This document shows, piece by piece, positions 1 to 15,429 of a stretch of DNA of 64,000 nucleotides. The translations under genes and the position numbers were made by a program. The first letter of the stretch is position 1; every line of letters starts with the position of its first letter. The stretch is from positions 186,001 through 250,000 of the forward strand of contig QNQO01001157.1 in NCBI GenBank assembly GCA_003290165.1, in the 5' to 3' direction. This DNA is from Berberis thunbergii. Its lineage: Eukaryota > Streptophyta > Magnoliopsida > Ranunculales > Berberidaceae. The notes under the pieces were generated by a model that made no database searches, was not told where the DNA came from, and worked only from the letters and a program-made list of their open reading frames with translations.

Positions 1-2192
1 TGAAGATCGGATTTATGTGATTGAAGATTGAAGAGATTAGTTAAGATTCATTTACTTGTTTAGAGTTTGTACTATAGTAGTAAGCTTCCTCTATTTATAA
101 AGACTTTGATTTATCAATCTAATCATCCAAGAATTATCAATAAACATGTTTTTCAACATGTATAAGAGTCACTAAATTCATATAAGTTTTGATCGATCTT
201 TGGTTTTATGATTATTTGCTGGCGGTATCTACCAAACAAACTACCGTCTACCGGCCACAATTTTTGCTCTCTTAATTCATTTTTTTGTTTCAGTGCCATG
301 GGGTTTTTTTTTTTTTTTTTTTAATTCTGTCTTCCATTCTAAATTAAATATGTGTAGCTATTGGCATCTTTGAGCATGATATATATATTTTTTTATTTTA
401 GTCTTTTAATCAATTAAAACTAATGTTATTTATCATACCAACAAATGCTTCATCAATCAAACTCTTAGTGTATGATCCATCAAGGCCACCAATTCAGCAA
501 GTAGTCTCTCACCCAAACCACCATTCCCACGGATGCTTAATCGTTGTTTTGTCTCCTTACTTTTGTCTTAAAAAGGCCACGCCAAAAACTATGTCATATT
601 TATATTACCCATTTTTATTGTAAAAATGAAACTCAAATGTGTGGATTTGGACTTAAAGCTCGCATAAGCCATACCTATTGTTTTTTTTTTCATTTTGTCG
701 AGCCTTTGAATCCATTAGAGATCAAGTTCATGTTCTTATAGAGCGTCTGAATCTGTTAGAGATCAAGCTCACATTCTCATAGAGCCTCAAAATCTCAATT
801 TGGCTCAGGTTCATAAAAAAAAACAAACAAACAAACAAACAAAAAGAGGATTGGAACAACATCTACAGGTGGCCATGAACCAACAATATTAGCAATGGAT
901 CATGGAGTATCAATAATATTAGTAATGGTCAGTGGTTTACTCTCGAAGTGGCAATCTCAAAAAGGTTTTTTTTCAAACTTAAAGACAAAATCTCCATGAG
1001 ATTGAAAGGGGAATGTTGGAGATATATGGCTAGATTCAATGCACTATGTGATTGAAGGTCGGGTTGATATGGTTGAAGATTATAATCAGTGCCGGACCCA
1101 GGATTTTAGTCAAAGGAGATTGAAACGAGAATTAATTATATTGATATAGTAGTTATCAAGGACGGATTCAAAAAAAAAATTTACTATCCAAGTTAGTAAC
1201 TAATACAACTATCAAAATTACATTGCATGTACCAAATTGAATCTAGTATAGTCCAAATTTAAGCCAAAATAAGATCAATACCGATAACCTTAGCAAGTAT
1301 ATAACAAGAATGCATAACTAAAATCATAAAATAATTAGGATAAGTATCTAGTTGAAGCTTAAAAAATCTGAAATTTGCGAATATAATAAAATCTTAATAT
1401 AATTTTATAGAAAAAATGGTTTATATAAGCCTCAAATTTTGTATAAGTTGACTAATTGTATATATTATACTTATTAGTTTAGATATTAATCAAATATTTT
1501 TTTGGAGGTTTTATGCCATTTGTGAACAAACAATTTATTTTTTAATGTTTGCAATTACAAATAAAACTGCATTGAAAACAAAAAATTAGGGGCATGTCAC
1601 AATGATAGAAATAATAATTGTCAATAGTCATAAAAAAAATATTATACTCTTCAAGAGGACCAAAAAAAAAATTTATACTAAAATGAATTTTTTTTAATGT
1701 TGTAATTACTAATAAAATTGCATTGAAAATACAAAAAATTAGCCGAGTAACAATGACAGAGAATAGTAATTATCAATAAATATAAAAATGTATAGTTAAT
1801 AGTAACTGTCAATAATCATAAAAAAATCTTACACTCCAATAATATCGAACTCGTGTCGTTTATAAAAAAAATATTAAACTTCTACCCCCTACACCAAGAA
1901 ACACATGTAAAAATAATTGAATGAACAATTGTCATATTATATTATATATTATACAATGATTTTTTTATAAGCCTAAGTATTTTAAAATATTATGAAAGTT
2001 GAGGCCCCCTGGCCCACAGTAGATCCACCCCTGATTATATTGAGATAGGATTGAAGATTGAAGATTGAAGATATTAGTTAAATTCATTTACTTGTTTAGA
2101 GTTTGTACCGTAGTAGTAGGATTCCTATGTTTATAGACTTTGGCTTATCAATGTAATCATCAAATAATTATAAATAAACAACTTTTTCAACA
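1..2192 (+). mobile_element. Short-LTR retrotransposon (TRIM/SMART-like), left end outside window
   Basis: Positions 1-158 and about 2038-2192 are about 150-bp direct repeats, both ending in CAACA. The second repeat belongs to a 3' LTR that starts at 1014 with TGTTGGA, directly after a purine tract (1002-1013, ATTGAAAGGGGAA type). The internal part (159-1013) is only about 850 bp and encodes no gag or pol that I can recognise. Without its inserted element the LTR is about 230 bp. The small size and lack of coding fit a TRIM/SMART-type or internally deleted Copia-like element. No clear primer binding site was seen after 158, and the 5' LTR start and left target duplication lie outside the window. 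Confidence 0.7.
1087..2033. mobile_element. Non-autonomous hAT-type element inside the 3' LTR
   Basis: The left end CAGTGCCGGACCCAGG and right end ...GATCCACCCCTG form imperfect terminal inverted repeats. They are flanked by the 8-bp near-duplication ATTATAAT (1079-1086) and ATTATATT (2034-2041), with 7 of 8 matching. An 8-bp duplication and CAG-type termini are hAT hallmarks. The 947-bp interior is AT-rich, with runs such as the repeated AAAAATTA blocks near 1570-1750, and encodes no transposase. The insertion splits the LTR of the surrounding short-LTR element, so it is the younger of the two. Confidence 0.75.
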
Positions 2193-3566
2193 TAAGTTTA
2201 TGCCATCAAATTTACTGATTACAAAAAACCTTATTGGGAGAAGAGAGTCTGCAAACTATTCATTGCAAAATGACAAGAATCTGTTTGGGGAACTAAATTT
2301 CAAAAACAAGTTCAGGAAGAAAATGTCTATGAACCAAGTTATGTTGATATGAACTATCATTTGCACCAATCATGAGGTAGGGGTGCAAAGTTCAAAGTTC
2401 CCCTATCACAAGAATTCAGTTCAGGCTGCATGGATCCATATATTTAAGGAATCGAGGGGCATCGGGATACGTAACCCCAATTGAGAACTGTTTGATGTTG
2501 TTGGTACAACATATTTGCTAAGTGGACAGCGCTTGGAAGGCTAGTAATAAGGGTTAGAACATGGAATTGAAGGGCCATAGTGTAGTTTTGTTTTTTCTCT
2601 CGTTTTTGTTACACTTCAACATTGTATGCTAATGTACCACACACAAAACAAGAACTATGGCGTACATGTAGTGCTTTCAAATTGAATATAAAGCACCAAA
2701 ACACAGTCTAGTTTCCACCAAACACACAAAAGCCTAGAAAAAAAAATACTAGTTTTCAGGAACCAAAGAAAATAAGACTACATTTATCTTGAAAAAAAAC
2801 CTTTGTTCAAAATCAGGTGAAGAGAGTTTTATTGTTACACTTGTTAAGGTTTCCATTTGCTTCTATAATTCTCTAGAAGAATCAATGGGTTGAGTGATTA
2901 GTGATTTTTAGCAAAAGGATGAAACTTTGTTTGAAAGACTCATAAAATTCAGATTTTTTAAGGTAATCAAAGACCGCCAGGTCAAGCTCATGTTCAAACA
3001 GACAAACTAAAAAATGGCGATTGAGGCTGAAGTGAACTCCAGATTTTATTAGTATTTCAAAGTCCTAAATGGGAAGGACGGTTACCTAATATCGCCCTTT
3101 AGTTTTGTTTATCTGAAAACTCGTTATTGTTCATCTTTCTCTCTCTCTTGAATATTTCACCTTGAGTGAGGTTAGGGAATCAGGTTTTGTAATCATATTT
3201 TACAAACAGGATGATGTGGCATCGTTAGAGGAGTTTTTTACAACCTCAAGATACACATAAAATCTTTAGAAATTTCATCATTCTTTTGAGATCACACTAC
3301 ATCACTCTGATTACAAAACATGGTAACATGATTTCCTAGCATTTTCGATTCCACCTTTTAAATTGTAAGATGGAACAATACACCGGCATACTCAAATAAC
3401 CCACATGATGCAGCTCAAATGATTTGCATATACAAACTAAGAAATGAATATCAAATGATTAATGCAACGCATGCACCAATTCAATGCCATATTTCGCTAA
3501 TATAATAGGTGGAGGATTGAATAAGTTTTCCCATTCCAGACCTACTCATCACCCATCCTCTTGCTT
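2193..3566. other. Intergenic, no gene recognised
   Basis: AT-rich sequence to the right of the short-LTR element. Short open frames exist but none shows a family motif or a convincing exon structure. I see no repeat pair inside the window that matches it. Confidence 0.5.
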
Positions 3567-4783
3567 TGGGGTGGGCACGGTCTATAACGATTTTCAGTCC
3601 TGATACAATGAAATGAGACAGAACAGTCCGGGATTTAAAAAAAAAATTGTTGCTCCCAGTTCAAATTCCATCTATCAAAGGCCCAAACACGCCCAAGTCC
3701 AGTCAAAGCCCGCCCATGATATCTTTAATCGATATTCATATTCAAATGTTTGGTCTTCAATCGAGTGACTAGGGTTTTCAATTTTGATTCATTTTCACTT
3801 TAGGATTTAGGGTTTCAATCAAATGAGTTGATTTTGATCATTTCACAGGTGAAGGAATATTTTCTCTCAGAGTTGGCACTGATTTGGTGATTGAAGAGGT
3901 TTTGACACCATTTGAACCGGCGGGTTGGGACTTGGTAGTGGAGGAAGACTTTTTACTATTATAATAATCAATGATGATGGTGGTGGGGTACTGCGTACTC
4001 GTACTGGTACTGGTACTGGTACTCGTGGTGGTTTTGCAGGTTTCTCAGACCTTGAGATGATTTGGTGTAACTGGTTGAAGAAGAGATTGTGTTGTTGAAA
4101 TGTTATTTCTGATTTTTGGAGATAAACATCTTCCAAAGCACTGAAAAGATTTGACCCAACTGCTCGCCCTTAACTTTATTACGACAAATTAAAGAAAATT
4201 AAGGAGAATCGAAGCTTAATTTGTACGTGTTTGGGGTTTTGATTTCACGTATAACTGCAGTTCTTCTTCTTTTGTTTTGGTTTCATGGAAGAATATGACG
4301 GTGGGGGTGGGAAGGAGACAGATAGTCGCCTTTGTTTGTTTGATGTTTTTCTCTCTCAATTTAATCGATCCAAGTGATGGTGGGGGCCATAGTGATAGTG
4401 GCGGTCGAGTGTGGTGTGGGCGATTAAGAAACGAGGAAGGCAGTCGACGGCGATGGCTGGAAGTGGAGGTGCTGTCATGGAGCTTCGGGGGGAGACTCCG
4501 GAGAAGAGGCGATGCACGCATACGCGGGGAAGTTACTTAAGTTAGGGTTCTTTACTAACTTATTTTGACAGCCCAATTCGAGTTGGGCTTGGGCTTGAAA
4601 CAGGTGCTACATTGATCAACGCAGTCCGAGATAGACATGCATTTGTGGAATCGCTTTCATTCCGATTCCAACCGGTTGGGAACTAAGACGGGATGAAAAT
4701 TGCAGCAACTGTTTTGGCATGGTTTGAAATAGTCCTGAACCATACCAGTCCAGGTCAGACCGGGATTCTTGCACAGCCCTACA
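3567..4783. mobile_element. Possible old hAT-like element
   Basis: The left boundary reads TGGGGTGGGCACGG and the right boundary ends TTGCACAGCCCTA. Together they resemble the TAGGGxTGxGCA termini of other hAT-type elements in this window. Flanks TCTTGCTT and AACTGCTT match at 6 of 8 positions. The interior holds a GGTACT hexamer run (about 3998-4027) and two leader-like segments, but no recognised protein. The termini are weak, so the boundaries are provisional. Confidence 0.25.
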
Positions 4784-5231
4784 ACTGCTTCATTAATCAG
4801 CCTACAATTATCATCAAACTGGTCCACACATAATTGCCCTTGTAACATAAACATTTTATCAAGGTTTCTTGATTTTTACAGCAATAAATATCTATAACCT
4901 GCAGATAGATAATTACCAAAACAAAAGACCACAGTAGAAGTTAGTGGCAAAAGAGGACCACCAACCCGCTACAGACAACAAAATTATCAAACAGCAACAG
5001 ATAAGAACTACGAAGAACAAAAGCAATTGCTCCAAATTTCCGAACAAAATTGTCATAGAAGCTTACAATGTGACTCAAGGATCTGAATAAGAAAAACTTT
5101 TCCTGTCTACTAAATTCCAACAAAAATTTTGAATCATCAAAACAATCTAACGTGTATCTCAAAAAGTACTAACTATCTGAAAAAGTACTAATAGTAATCT
5201 GATGCAAAACACAACCAAACCAACAAAACAT

Positions 5232-8252
<3,021 letters not shown>

Positions 8253-8460
8253 CTCTCCTCCTCTCTGGTTTGGTTAGGGTTTCGGCCGAGGCAGAGGAGA
8301 AACTGTGAAGAGATGTAATTATAGGGGAAGAAGAAATGGGAGTTTGGTGTTTTAGGGTTTTGGATCGGTGGATTAAATTTTTGTTTTTCTTTTGGGCTTT
8401 TTGGAAATGGATTGCGTGTTCTGTATTAAATTTCAATCTCGTGACCACGCTGCGAGATGC
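8253..8460 (-). promoter_or_regulatory. RPL8 5' leader and proximal promoter with telo-boxes
   Basis: Read on the minus strand there are two AAACCCTAA telo-boxes (8274-8282 and 8351-8360). There is also an AAGCCCAA stretch (about 8392-8399), the reverse of a TGGGCT site II motif. Telo-box plus site II pairs are well known in promoters of plant ribosomal-protein genes and drive growth-linked expression. The exact transcription start is not visible. Confidence 0.7.
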
Positions 8461-9118
8461 AGATCTAATTTCGCATACCTTTGTTCCATTCCATTAACTA
8501 GCAAGTAGGATTGTGAACCTGAGATCTAATCTCACAAGAATGGAGTGCCAAATTGTTGACATGAAACATAAAATATTTGATGATGGTTATATTACATTAC
8601 CCATGTAGCTGTCACTTCACATATGTTTATTTTTTTTTTAGTGTTAGTTATCACACATTGGACATCCACGTCACCATCCCTACCATCACTCTTAGTTAGT
8701 TTTATAGAAATATAATATTTTAGAATACTAATTTAGAGTCAAACTCAATTAAAATTAGAATTGATTGAATGTTCGAAAGTCTTTATTTGAATGTTCAATA
8801 AAATGTTAGTCCGTTTCTTTGAAAAATATTATGCTCAGACATGAAAATCTTAAAAATACTTACATGTTTAAAAAATAAAATACATATTTTGAAATTTTAA
8901 GTGTTTGTATTGATCATTGTTTTATTAAAAAGATTTTTAAAATTACATTTCAATGATACCACGTTTATCAAAATTCGACAACTACATAAATAGTTATGAT
9001 AACTTTCATTTTGAAAAAAAATTAAACACAATATTTTCTCTCTCCGTCACATGTACATTTCATTAATTTTTTTCACAATTTTTTGCCCTTTCACGTGTTT
9101 TATATTTATAAACATGTC
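8461..9118. other. AT-rich intergenic sequence
   Basis: Upstream of RPL8 the sequence is AT-rich without recognisable coding or terminal repeats. Confidence 0.5.
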
Positions 9119-10018
9119 ATTGTAGAAAATAATGAATCTCAACCTCAACATCTTCCCAACTTTCATTCCTAGCCTTCTTTTATTTTCAATTCTTATTTGA
9201 TGTTTGTCCTAGTCAACAATGAATAGTAAAGACTATGATATTTTTCGTGAAGTTGGCATGATAAAAGTTTAAAACTTGTCAAAATATGATCACTCTTGAG
9301 TTTTCAACATCACCATCATCAACAATTGAAAAAAAATAAAAAATAAAAATAAATGTTGGGTATGAGAATCGAACTCATTCACTCTTAGTACTTTAAGTTC
9401 TATATGATTCGTTAGATTCATATATTATGTTAAACATGCGTCTTTTATCTCCCACCCCAAACATCATCTTGTTTTGTATATATAACTAGGGTATTCCATG
9501 TGCCATTGGCACGATAAATGTTTAACATGATAAATAGAGTTTATCAAGAAAAATAAATATCAAAATATTAAGATTTAAAGTTTAAATATCAAAATAACAT
9601 GATAAAGTTTAAATATTAAGATAGATAAATATCAAAATGTCGGGTATGGGAAATGAATCCATGCACTCTTGGTGCTTTAAGTTCTATATGATCTGTTAGA
9701 TTCTTATATTTGGGTAAATCTAAGTTGTCTTTTAACTCCAACCCAAAAATCATTCTGATTTGATATAGACTAGGGTATTCACCGTGCCGTTGGCTTGATA
9801 AAAGTTTAAAACTTGTCAAAATATGATAACCCTTGAGTTTGCAACACCACCATCATCAACAATTGAAGAAAATAAATAATTATATATAAAAAAATGTTGG
9901 GTATAGGAATCAAACCCATGCACTCTTGGTGCTTTGAGTTTTATGTCGTCCCTTAGATTCATATATTTGGTTAAATCTCAGCAGTCTTTTATCTCCCACC
10001 CCAAATATCATCTTGTTT

Positions 10019-10053
<35 letters not shown>

Positions 10054-10165
10054 CAAAATGTCATTGTAGAGAAGAATGAATCTCAACCTCAACATCTTCC
10101 CAACTTTCAATCCTAGCCATCTTTTATCTTCAATTCTCATTTGATGTTTGTCTCAGTCAACAATG
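9119..10165. repeat. Nested direct repeats of an unidentified element
   Basis: Outer segments 9119-9233 and 10062-10165 are about 105-bp direct repeats beginning near CATTGTAGA and containing ATGAATCTCAACCTC. Between them lie three diverged copies (from about 9249, 9636 and 9806) of a unit. The unit contains CTAGGGTATTC, GATAAAAGTTTAAAACTTG, CATCATCAACAATTG and a GGGTAT.G.AAT..AACCCAT.CACTCTT segment. This looks like a degraded transposon with internal tandem copies. No termini or coding sequence allowed me to class it. Confidence 0.6.
10020..10052. repeat. (TA)n microsatellite
   Basis: Uninterrupted TA dinucleotide run of about 16 units within the repeat block. Confidence 0.95.
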
Positions 10166-10439
10166 AAAGTACAACACCTATGTGAATTGTAATATAGATT
10201 GCCAGATTGCAAGGAAGAAAATCTTATTTAACTGTTGGCCCCCAGTGACGAATTTAGCCTTTAGACACCGAACTTGTCCAAGTTTTACTCAGAACACAAT
10301 TTTTATACATTTCATTTACTTTTCTTGTAAAATTGAATGCTCTCTCCTTAAAACTATACAAATTAGATATGCGCACTCAAATTGCCTCGAGATAGCCTGA
10401 TGCAGATTTAACTAATCTAAATAAACAGGTTAATTTAAC

Positions 10440-12400
10440 CTAATTTTAATAACTGCAAGTGCACAGTGTCTAACTGGTAGACAATGGCAAGTACAGGTCG
10501 ATCCCACAAGGACTGTGGTTGCAATTAAATCTCAGGGTTTATTTAAACTAATTTAAATTGGGGTTACAACAATTAAAATATCTAAACTAAAAATCAAATA
10601 AAAAAACAAAATAAAAAGTTTCAAAGAATATGATAATGGAAACCAAGACATTGAATCCACCACAGGTTCTTTGAGATTTGTGTAATCAAAAATATTGTTT
10701 TCAAGATTTAACACGACTAACCTAAAGATTAATCTAAGTTCACAATTGATTTCAGCATAGGTATAAACCCCTAGAATTGCGTGTCTTCTTACGGCACACA
10801 CAATCACAAGTTTATTTTAACTAATCCTAATCCCTAGCATTGCGTGTCTTCTTACGGCACACACAATCATAGATTCAGATTAATTGATTAAATCAGGCTT
10901 TTGAATTTCAACAAAGGGTACTTCTAACTACCGACTAGTCTAGATAATTAATCAGGATATAATCGGTGAAAACAATTTATTGAAAATCATAAATCAAATA
11001 TGTTTAACGTTCAAGCATAAAGAAAATCATAAATTTAAATACACAAACTCTAGGAAATCCTGTGGTTTCATCGTAGCCTTGGCGAAAGGTTTAGCTGATC
11101 ATAGTGGCGGTGGTCATCTCCTCATAATGTGGTACGCTGCAACTCATCCTTGCACGAACGCGAATCCCGAGGAAATGGATGCTGAGACACTGTGGTGGCT
11201 CTGAGATACCTCGGGGTGCAAATAGTGAAAACTGTTTTTCAATTTTGAAAAAACGGTTTTCTCCCGCCGAATTCACGCGGCTTCTGCTGGTTCGTCTTCT
11301 CCACCGCGACGCGACTAACTTCGAAGCTGTTCTTCGCTCCTCGCAAGCTCCTCGTCAGCTCCAACCTCGTTCTGAACCTGCAAAAGAGAGATAGGATAAA
11401 GAACGGATGAAATATCACAAATTAACACGAAGGAGGGAGCGAAACAGGGAGTTCTGTCGCGAGTTCTGTCTCGCGGCCGTGACGAAGGAGGTTACGTGGT
11501 CTGACTCTAATGGTGGTCGTGAGAGAGAGAGAGAGAACCAGTGAGAAAGAGCTAGGTAAACAGGAAGGAGGGAGCGAAACAGGGACTTGCTCCCTGTTTT
11601 GTGCGCGGCTGATGGTGGTGGTTATTGCGTGGTCTGGTGGCGAGGTTGGAGCAGAGAGAGAGAAGTGGAGGAGGGAGAGACGAAGAGAAATCGAGAGAAG
11701 AGGAGGACGGCCTGTGGCTCTGTCGCGAGGCGGAACAGAGTCGCGGTGGTTGCGGCTCTGTTTCGCGGCGGTGGCGGCTGAGGTGGTGCATTCTGTTCGC
11801 GACGGTGGCTGTGAGAGAGAGAGAAGTGGAGGAATAGAGAGGGAAACGGGAAGGAGTTCGAGACGAAGAGAAGAATCAGAGAAGAAGAGAAGGTTCTGTG
11901 GCGAGGCGGAACAGAGTCGTGGTGGTTGCGGCTCTGTTTCGTGGCGGCGAGGCTGAGGTGGTGCTCGGTGGATGGCGGCGGTGAGGATGATGGAACAGAG
12001 AGAGGGATGGTAGAAGGTGGCGGCTGATGGTAGAGGACGAGGAGGAGGTGGTGATGGCGGGATTATCGCGCTGCCGGCTCTTCTTTCGAGCGAGGATTGC
12101 CGGCAGGGTGGTGTGGTGGCTGGAAAAGAGATGAGGGGAGAGGGGCTGTGGAAGAGGAGAGAATCAGAGTTCCCTCCTTTCTCTAAGATGGGGAAGCTAA
12201 ATAGGGTTCTCATATTGGGCTTGGGTTTTTAGGTTAGCATGTTTTAGGTTTGGGCTTAGGTTAAATTAGGTAGACCTAGGTTTATTAGGGTTAGGTTTAG
12301 ATATCTGTCTCTTTGCTTTGTACCACCACTAGAATCGACCAATTTGTCAGTCCTTAAGTTGTCGCCGTAATATCATTTCATCGTTAACGCTCAAATTCCT
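10440..12400. repeat. Dispersed-repeat-like region with internal duplications
   Basis: From CAAGTGCACAGTGTC through AGGTCGATCCCACAAGG (about 10457-10520) the sequence has the look of a high-copy plant repeat. It includes a 36-bp duplication (10771-10806 and 10833-10868, core GCGTGTCTTCTTACGGCAC). On its right is a GA/GTGGCGG-rich stretch, 11420-12200. There a unit with GCGGAACAGAGTCG and GGTTGCGGCTCTG occurs at about 11725 and 11905, and GAAGGAGGGAGCGAAACAGG occurs at about 11429 and 11564. The long open frames across 11422-12213 on both strands follow from this biased composition and are not called as genes. Confidence 0.5.
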
Positions 12401-12789
12401 GCCAAAACATGAAAACGAAATAATTATTATAAATTATAATAATCGAAACACTAACATATATAAATTAAGGGATATATTATGTAATAATTATGTGAATATC
12501 ATAGCCAAACAAATTGAGATGAAGGAGTATATCTAAATTGTCTGTTTGAAAAAGGAATGTCAAATCTTGCAATAATTAGAATAAAGGCAGAATAACAATT
12601 TTGAAAATTAGGGTCTAAAATAAAACTTAGGCAAGTTTAAGGTCTAAACTGGTTATAATGTTAGGGGCAAAAGTTAAATAATCCAAAAATATGTCAAATT
12701 TCCCATCGCAATAGGCACAACACCTTGTTTTTACTTAAAAAATGTAAAACATAGATGCGAGAAAAAGAAATAATAATATTAATAATAAT
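12401..12789. other. AT-rich flank of the Gypsy array
   Basis: No gene or repeat recognised. The last 20 bases are AAT/ATT triplets, and no 5-bp target duplication matching the far side (after 41525) is visible. Confidence 0.5.
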
Positions 12790-13432
12790 TGATACATCAA
12801 AGCGTTGTTTGATCAACACCGTACATGTGTCATGATAATCTCATCAACAGAACAAAACAGACCCGATTGCATGTTCAATCCAACGAGGCCCAAATAATAC
12901 TAAGCTCATCATTGGCAGGATCCAAACAGTCGGGTCCGAGTTGCAATGAGCCATTAAGCCCACACCTCACGCGGTTAGACTTAATACTCGTAAGACCTCT
13001 AAATCAAGTATCTGAGAGATCTATCCAAGACTGGCAGGGCAACAACACATTGAATCCGACCAGGAAACAAATACTAGAACATAAGTCAGGTAAGGAAATT
13101 TCTTTGCATGATAACACTAAAAAATGGAAACTTCTCCAGTCGTGCAGGAGTCGTGCAGGGAAACTATCCCACATGGACAACTCCCAATTAGGAAGTGATC
13201 TTTAGCAAGATCCGTTTCCTAAACTGCGCCACCAAAGGCCTAGTCGAATAAGGTTGATGAACGTAAGGTATGCTATAGAAATTCAATTTACAACTTTAAC
13301 CCTCTCCTAAGCCTTATCTAACTGAAGCATCAGAGTGTCATCGGTCGTTACACGATGGTTCTTGGCTCACGGGTGCTACCTATGCAGGTCTAGGTAAATA
13401 GCGAGGAAAGATAGCAGGAATCGACTACATCA
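12790..13432 (+). repeat. LTR A of Tat-type Gypsy array
   Basis: A 643-bp LTR starting TGATACATCA and ending GACTACATCA. It aligns along its length with LTR C (40828-41525) and its first half with LTR B (19007-19016 plus 35395-35700). Shared blocks include CATGATAAT.T..TCAACA, CCCACACCTCACGCGGT and GTGCAGGTCTAGGTAA-like segments near the 3' end. Confidence 0.85.
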
Positions 13433-13433
13433 T

Positions 13434-13451
13434 TTTGGCACCGTCTGTAGT
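13434..13451 (+). other. Primer binding site (PBS)
   Basis: Immediately after LTR A the sequence TTTTGGCACCGTCTGTAG matches the TGGCGCCGTCTGTGG pattern. That pattern follows the 5' LTR in many plant Ty3/Gypsy elements and pairs with a host tRNA 3' end. Confidence 0.65.
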
Positions 13452-13498
13452 TCCTCAGAAAAGAGCAGTAGTACCACATTTTCCAAAAAATCAGCAAA

Positions 13499-14660
13499 AT
13501 GGTGACAACAATGTCTCGCAACAATGGAGATGTTGTTGAGCCTTCGAACGCTCAAACCGGTAGAGTGTCGCTCGTTCCACCACCGCCACGGGAAGAACCT
13601 TCTCAAACCCCCGCGTCGGTGGCAGCCGCAACAGACCCAAGGGTGGATCTACTTTCAACACAGATACAGCAAATCGCAAAACCTTTGGAGGCTTTCAAAC
13701 AGTGGAATCCTCCGCCTGCAAAGGGACATCGAGAGCAGCGAGGGGTATGGTCCCCAGAGAGTTCTATAAAACATGTTCAGGAATGTCGCGCTGCCCCAAC
13801 AGCTTCTCAATGGACGAGGTGGAAAAGTTGCCAATAAAGACCCAACGTCCAGAACCGACATGCATGTTTCGCACAACCCCATCTGCAATGGGGCTACAAG
13901 TCTGAAGATGTCAGTACTGATGTGGTTCCATGGCCTTCCTCCAAAATCCTTCGATTCATTTCAAACCTTAGCATTGGTGTTCCTCACACGCTTCGTAGGC
14001 AGCCAATGGCTCAGAAAGGGCCCACATTATCTGCTAACCCTAAAGCAAAAACACAACAAGACGTTGATGGAGTACGTCACTCATTTTAATAATGAGTTGA
14101 CCCTCATCGACGGTTGCAATGATGACACTGTCGTCACGGCTTTCACTTCGAGTCTGGGAAGGGGCAAGTTCTATGACTTCCTTACCCAGGACCCCCAACA
14201 ATATGACAGACTTGCTCAGAGATACCTAGAGATACATCACTCTAGACGAAATGCTGGTTGCCAAGAAAGAAGCAGAATTAAAAAAGAAATCCCCCCTATT
14301 CCAAATAACGGGAAAGAGTGAAAGAAGAAGAAGGATTATTATAGTAATAAGAGAAAGCACACATACAACAAGACCAATTCGGGCCATTCCAAGAAGGACA
14401 AGGCCTTGAATTACGTCGGGTCCAGGTCTGTCACCCTTCTCAATACTAGTCTGTTTGACATCTTTGATTCCATCAAGGATTGGGAAGAGTTGAAGTGGCC
14501 ACCTACGCAGCGAGGAGACCTCGCTCTGCGCGACAACAACAAATAATGCGCCTACCACAAGGAAAATAGACATGATATTCAGGATTGCAAAGGAAAAGTT
14601 GAGTACTGGATTAGGAAAGGCAAACTCAATGAGTTCTTAGGCTCGACCAGGAGGTAGGGC
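13499..14660 (+). pseudogene. Gypsy gag, frameshifted
   Basis: The N-terminal part (13499-13837) is Pro/Gln-rich. After a frameshift, 13900-14300 shows the retrotransposon capsid core: a WFHGLPPKSFDSF block, TRFVGSQ, then LLTLKQKHNKTLMEYVTHFN and a downstream AFTSSLGRG. This is the order seen in plant Gypsy gag. A further shifted segment near 14546-14640 reads CAYHKENRHDIQDCK followed by IRKGKLNEFLG, which matches the zinc-binding end of Tat-lineage gag. Gag would form the virus-like particle core of the element. Stops and at least two shifts show it is dead. Confidence 0.8.
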
Positions 14661-14859
14661 CGAGCAAAGAAAAGAGCAGACTATGTCAAGGAGATTGAAA
14701 AGGAAGCTTCTGGCATCATTTATGTCCTCCATGGGGTCGGTCCCGAAGGAGACCAATCAAACAGGTCCTGCAAAAGAACACTAATCGAGATGCAGACACC
14801 ATCTCAGTATGATGACTGACAAGTGCAGCATGCACGAGTTCACAGTCTGATCCTATCAC

Positions 14860-15429
14860 TGACGTTTACAAAGAGGGATCTTCAGGGGGTACATTTTTCT
14901 CACAATAACGCCCTGGTCATATTCGTCCTTATCACTAAGTGGAGGTCAAAAGAGCATTGGTGGACACTAGAAGCTCACTAAATGTCCTATCCCTCAGTGC
15001 ATTCCTCAACATTAAGCTACAGAAGAAAGACTTAACACCCACCATCTACCCTATAGTCGGATTCAGCGAGAGAAGTGCTTCCTCATCGAGAAGATCAATC
15101 TAATGGTGGTGGTAAGAAAGCCACAATTACGGAAGTATCTTGTACAAGAGTTCACGGTAGTTGACCTCCCGTCCACCTACAACATTATTCTAGGAAGGTT
15201 GTGGCTTCATTATATGGAAGCAGTGGTCTCCACCCTGCACCAATACATAAAGTACACAACCAACCATGCCCAAATGACTATCCGAGGAGATCAATCAACA
15301 ACAAGAGACTGCCATTATGCAGGCCTGAAGCAGCTAAATTGTTGCCAGTTACAGCTTGAGCCCACAGAACCAACATGTCAGGCATTATGCCTAGACAAAA
15401 TAAGGGAATCACTCTATGAGGGCGGATGA
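14860..15429 (+). pseudogene. Gypsy aspartic protease region, decayed
   Basis: Around 14950-15000 the frame reads KRALVDTRSSLNVLSL. This corresponds to the catalytic VDTGSS motif of retroelement proteases with the glycine changed to arginine (14969-14971). From 15103 an open stretch contains FTVVDLPSTYNIILGRLWLH and MTIRGDQSTTRDCHYAGLK, both typical of the protease region in Tat-type Gypsy elements. No reverse transcriptase, RNase H or integrase follows, so this copy is internally deleted or a non-autonomous form. Confidence 0.75.

Noticed and set aside
4216..4540. Overlapping frames on both strands of about 90-100 residues
   Set aside because: Composition-driven and mutually overlapping; no splice pattern or motif supports either.
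9360..9390. tRNA gene from the GAATCGAACTC-like T-arm sequence
   Set aside because: No acceptor stem, D-arm or anticodon arm can be placed around it.
11422..12213. Long overlapping open frames on both strands in GA/GTGGCGG-rich DNA
   Set aside because: Open in several frames at once, with low-complexity Arg/Glu or Ser/Pro products and internal repeats; explained by base composition.
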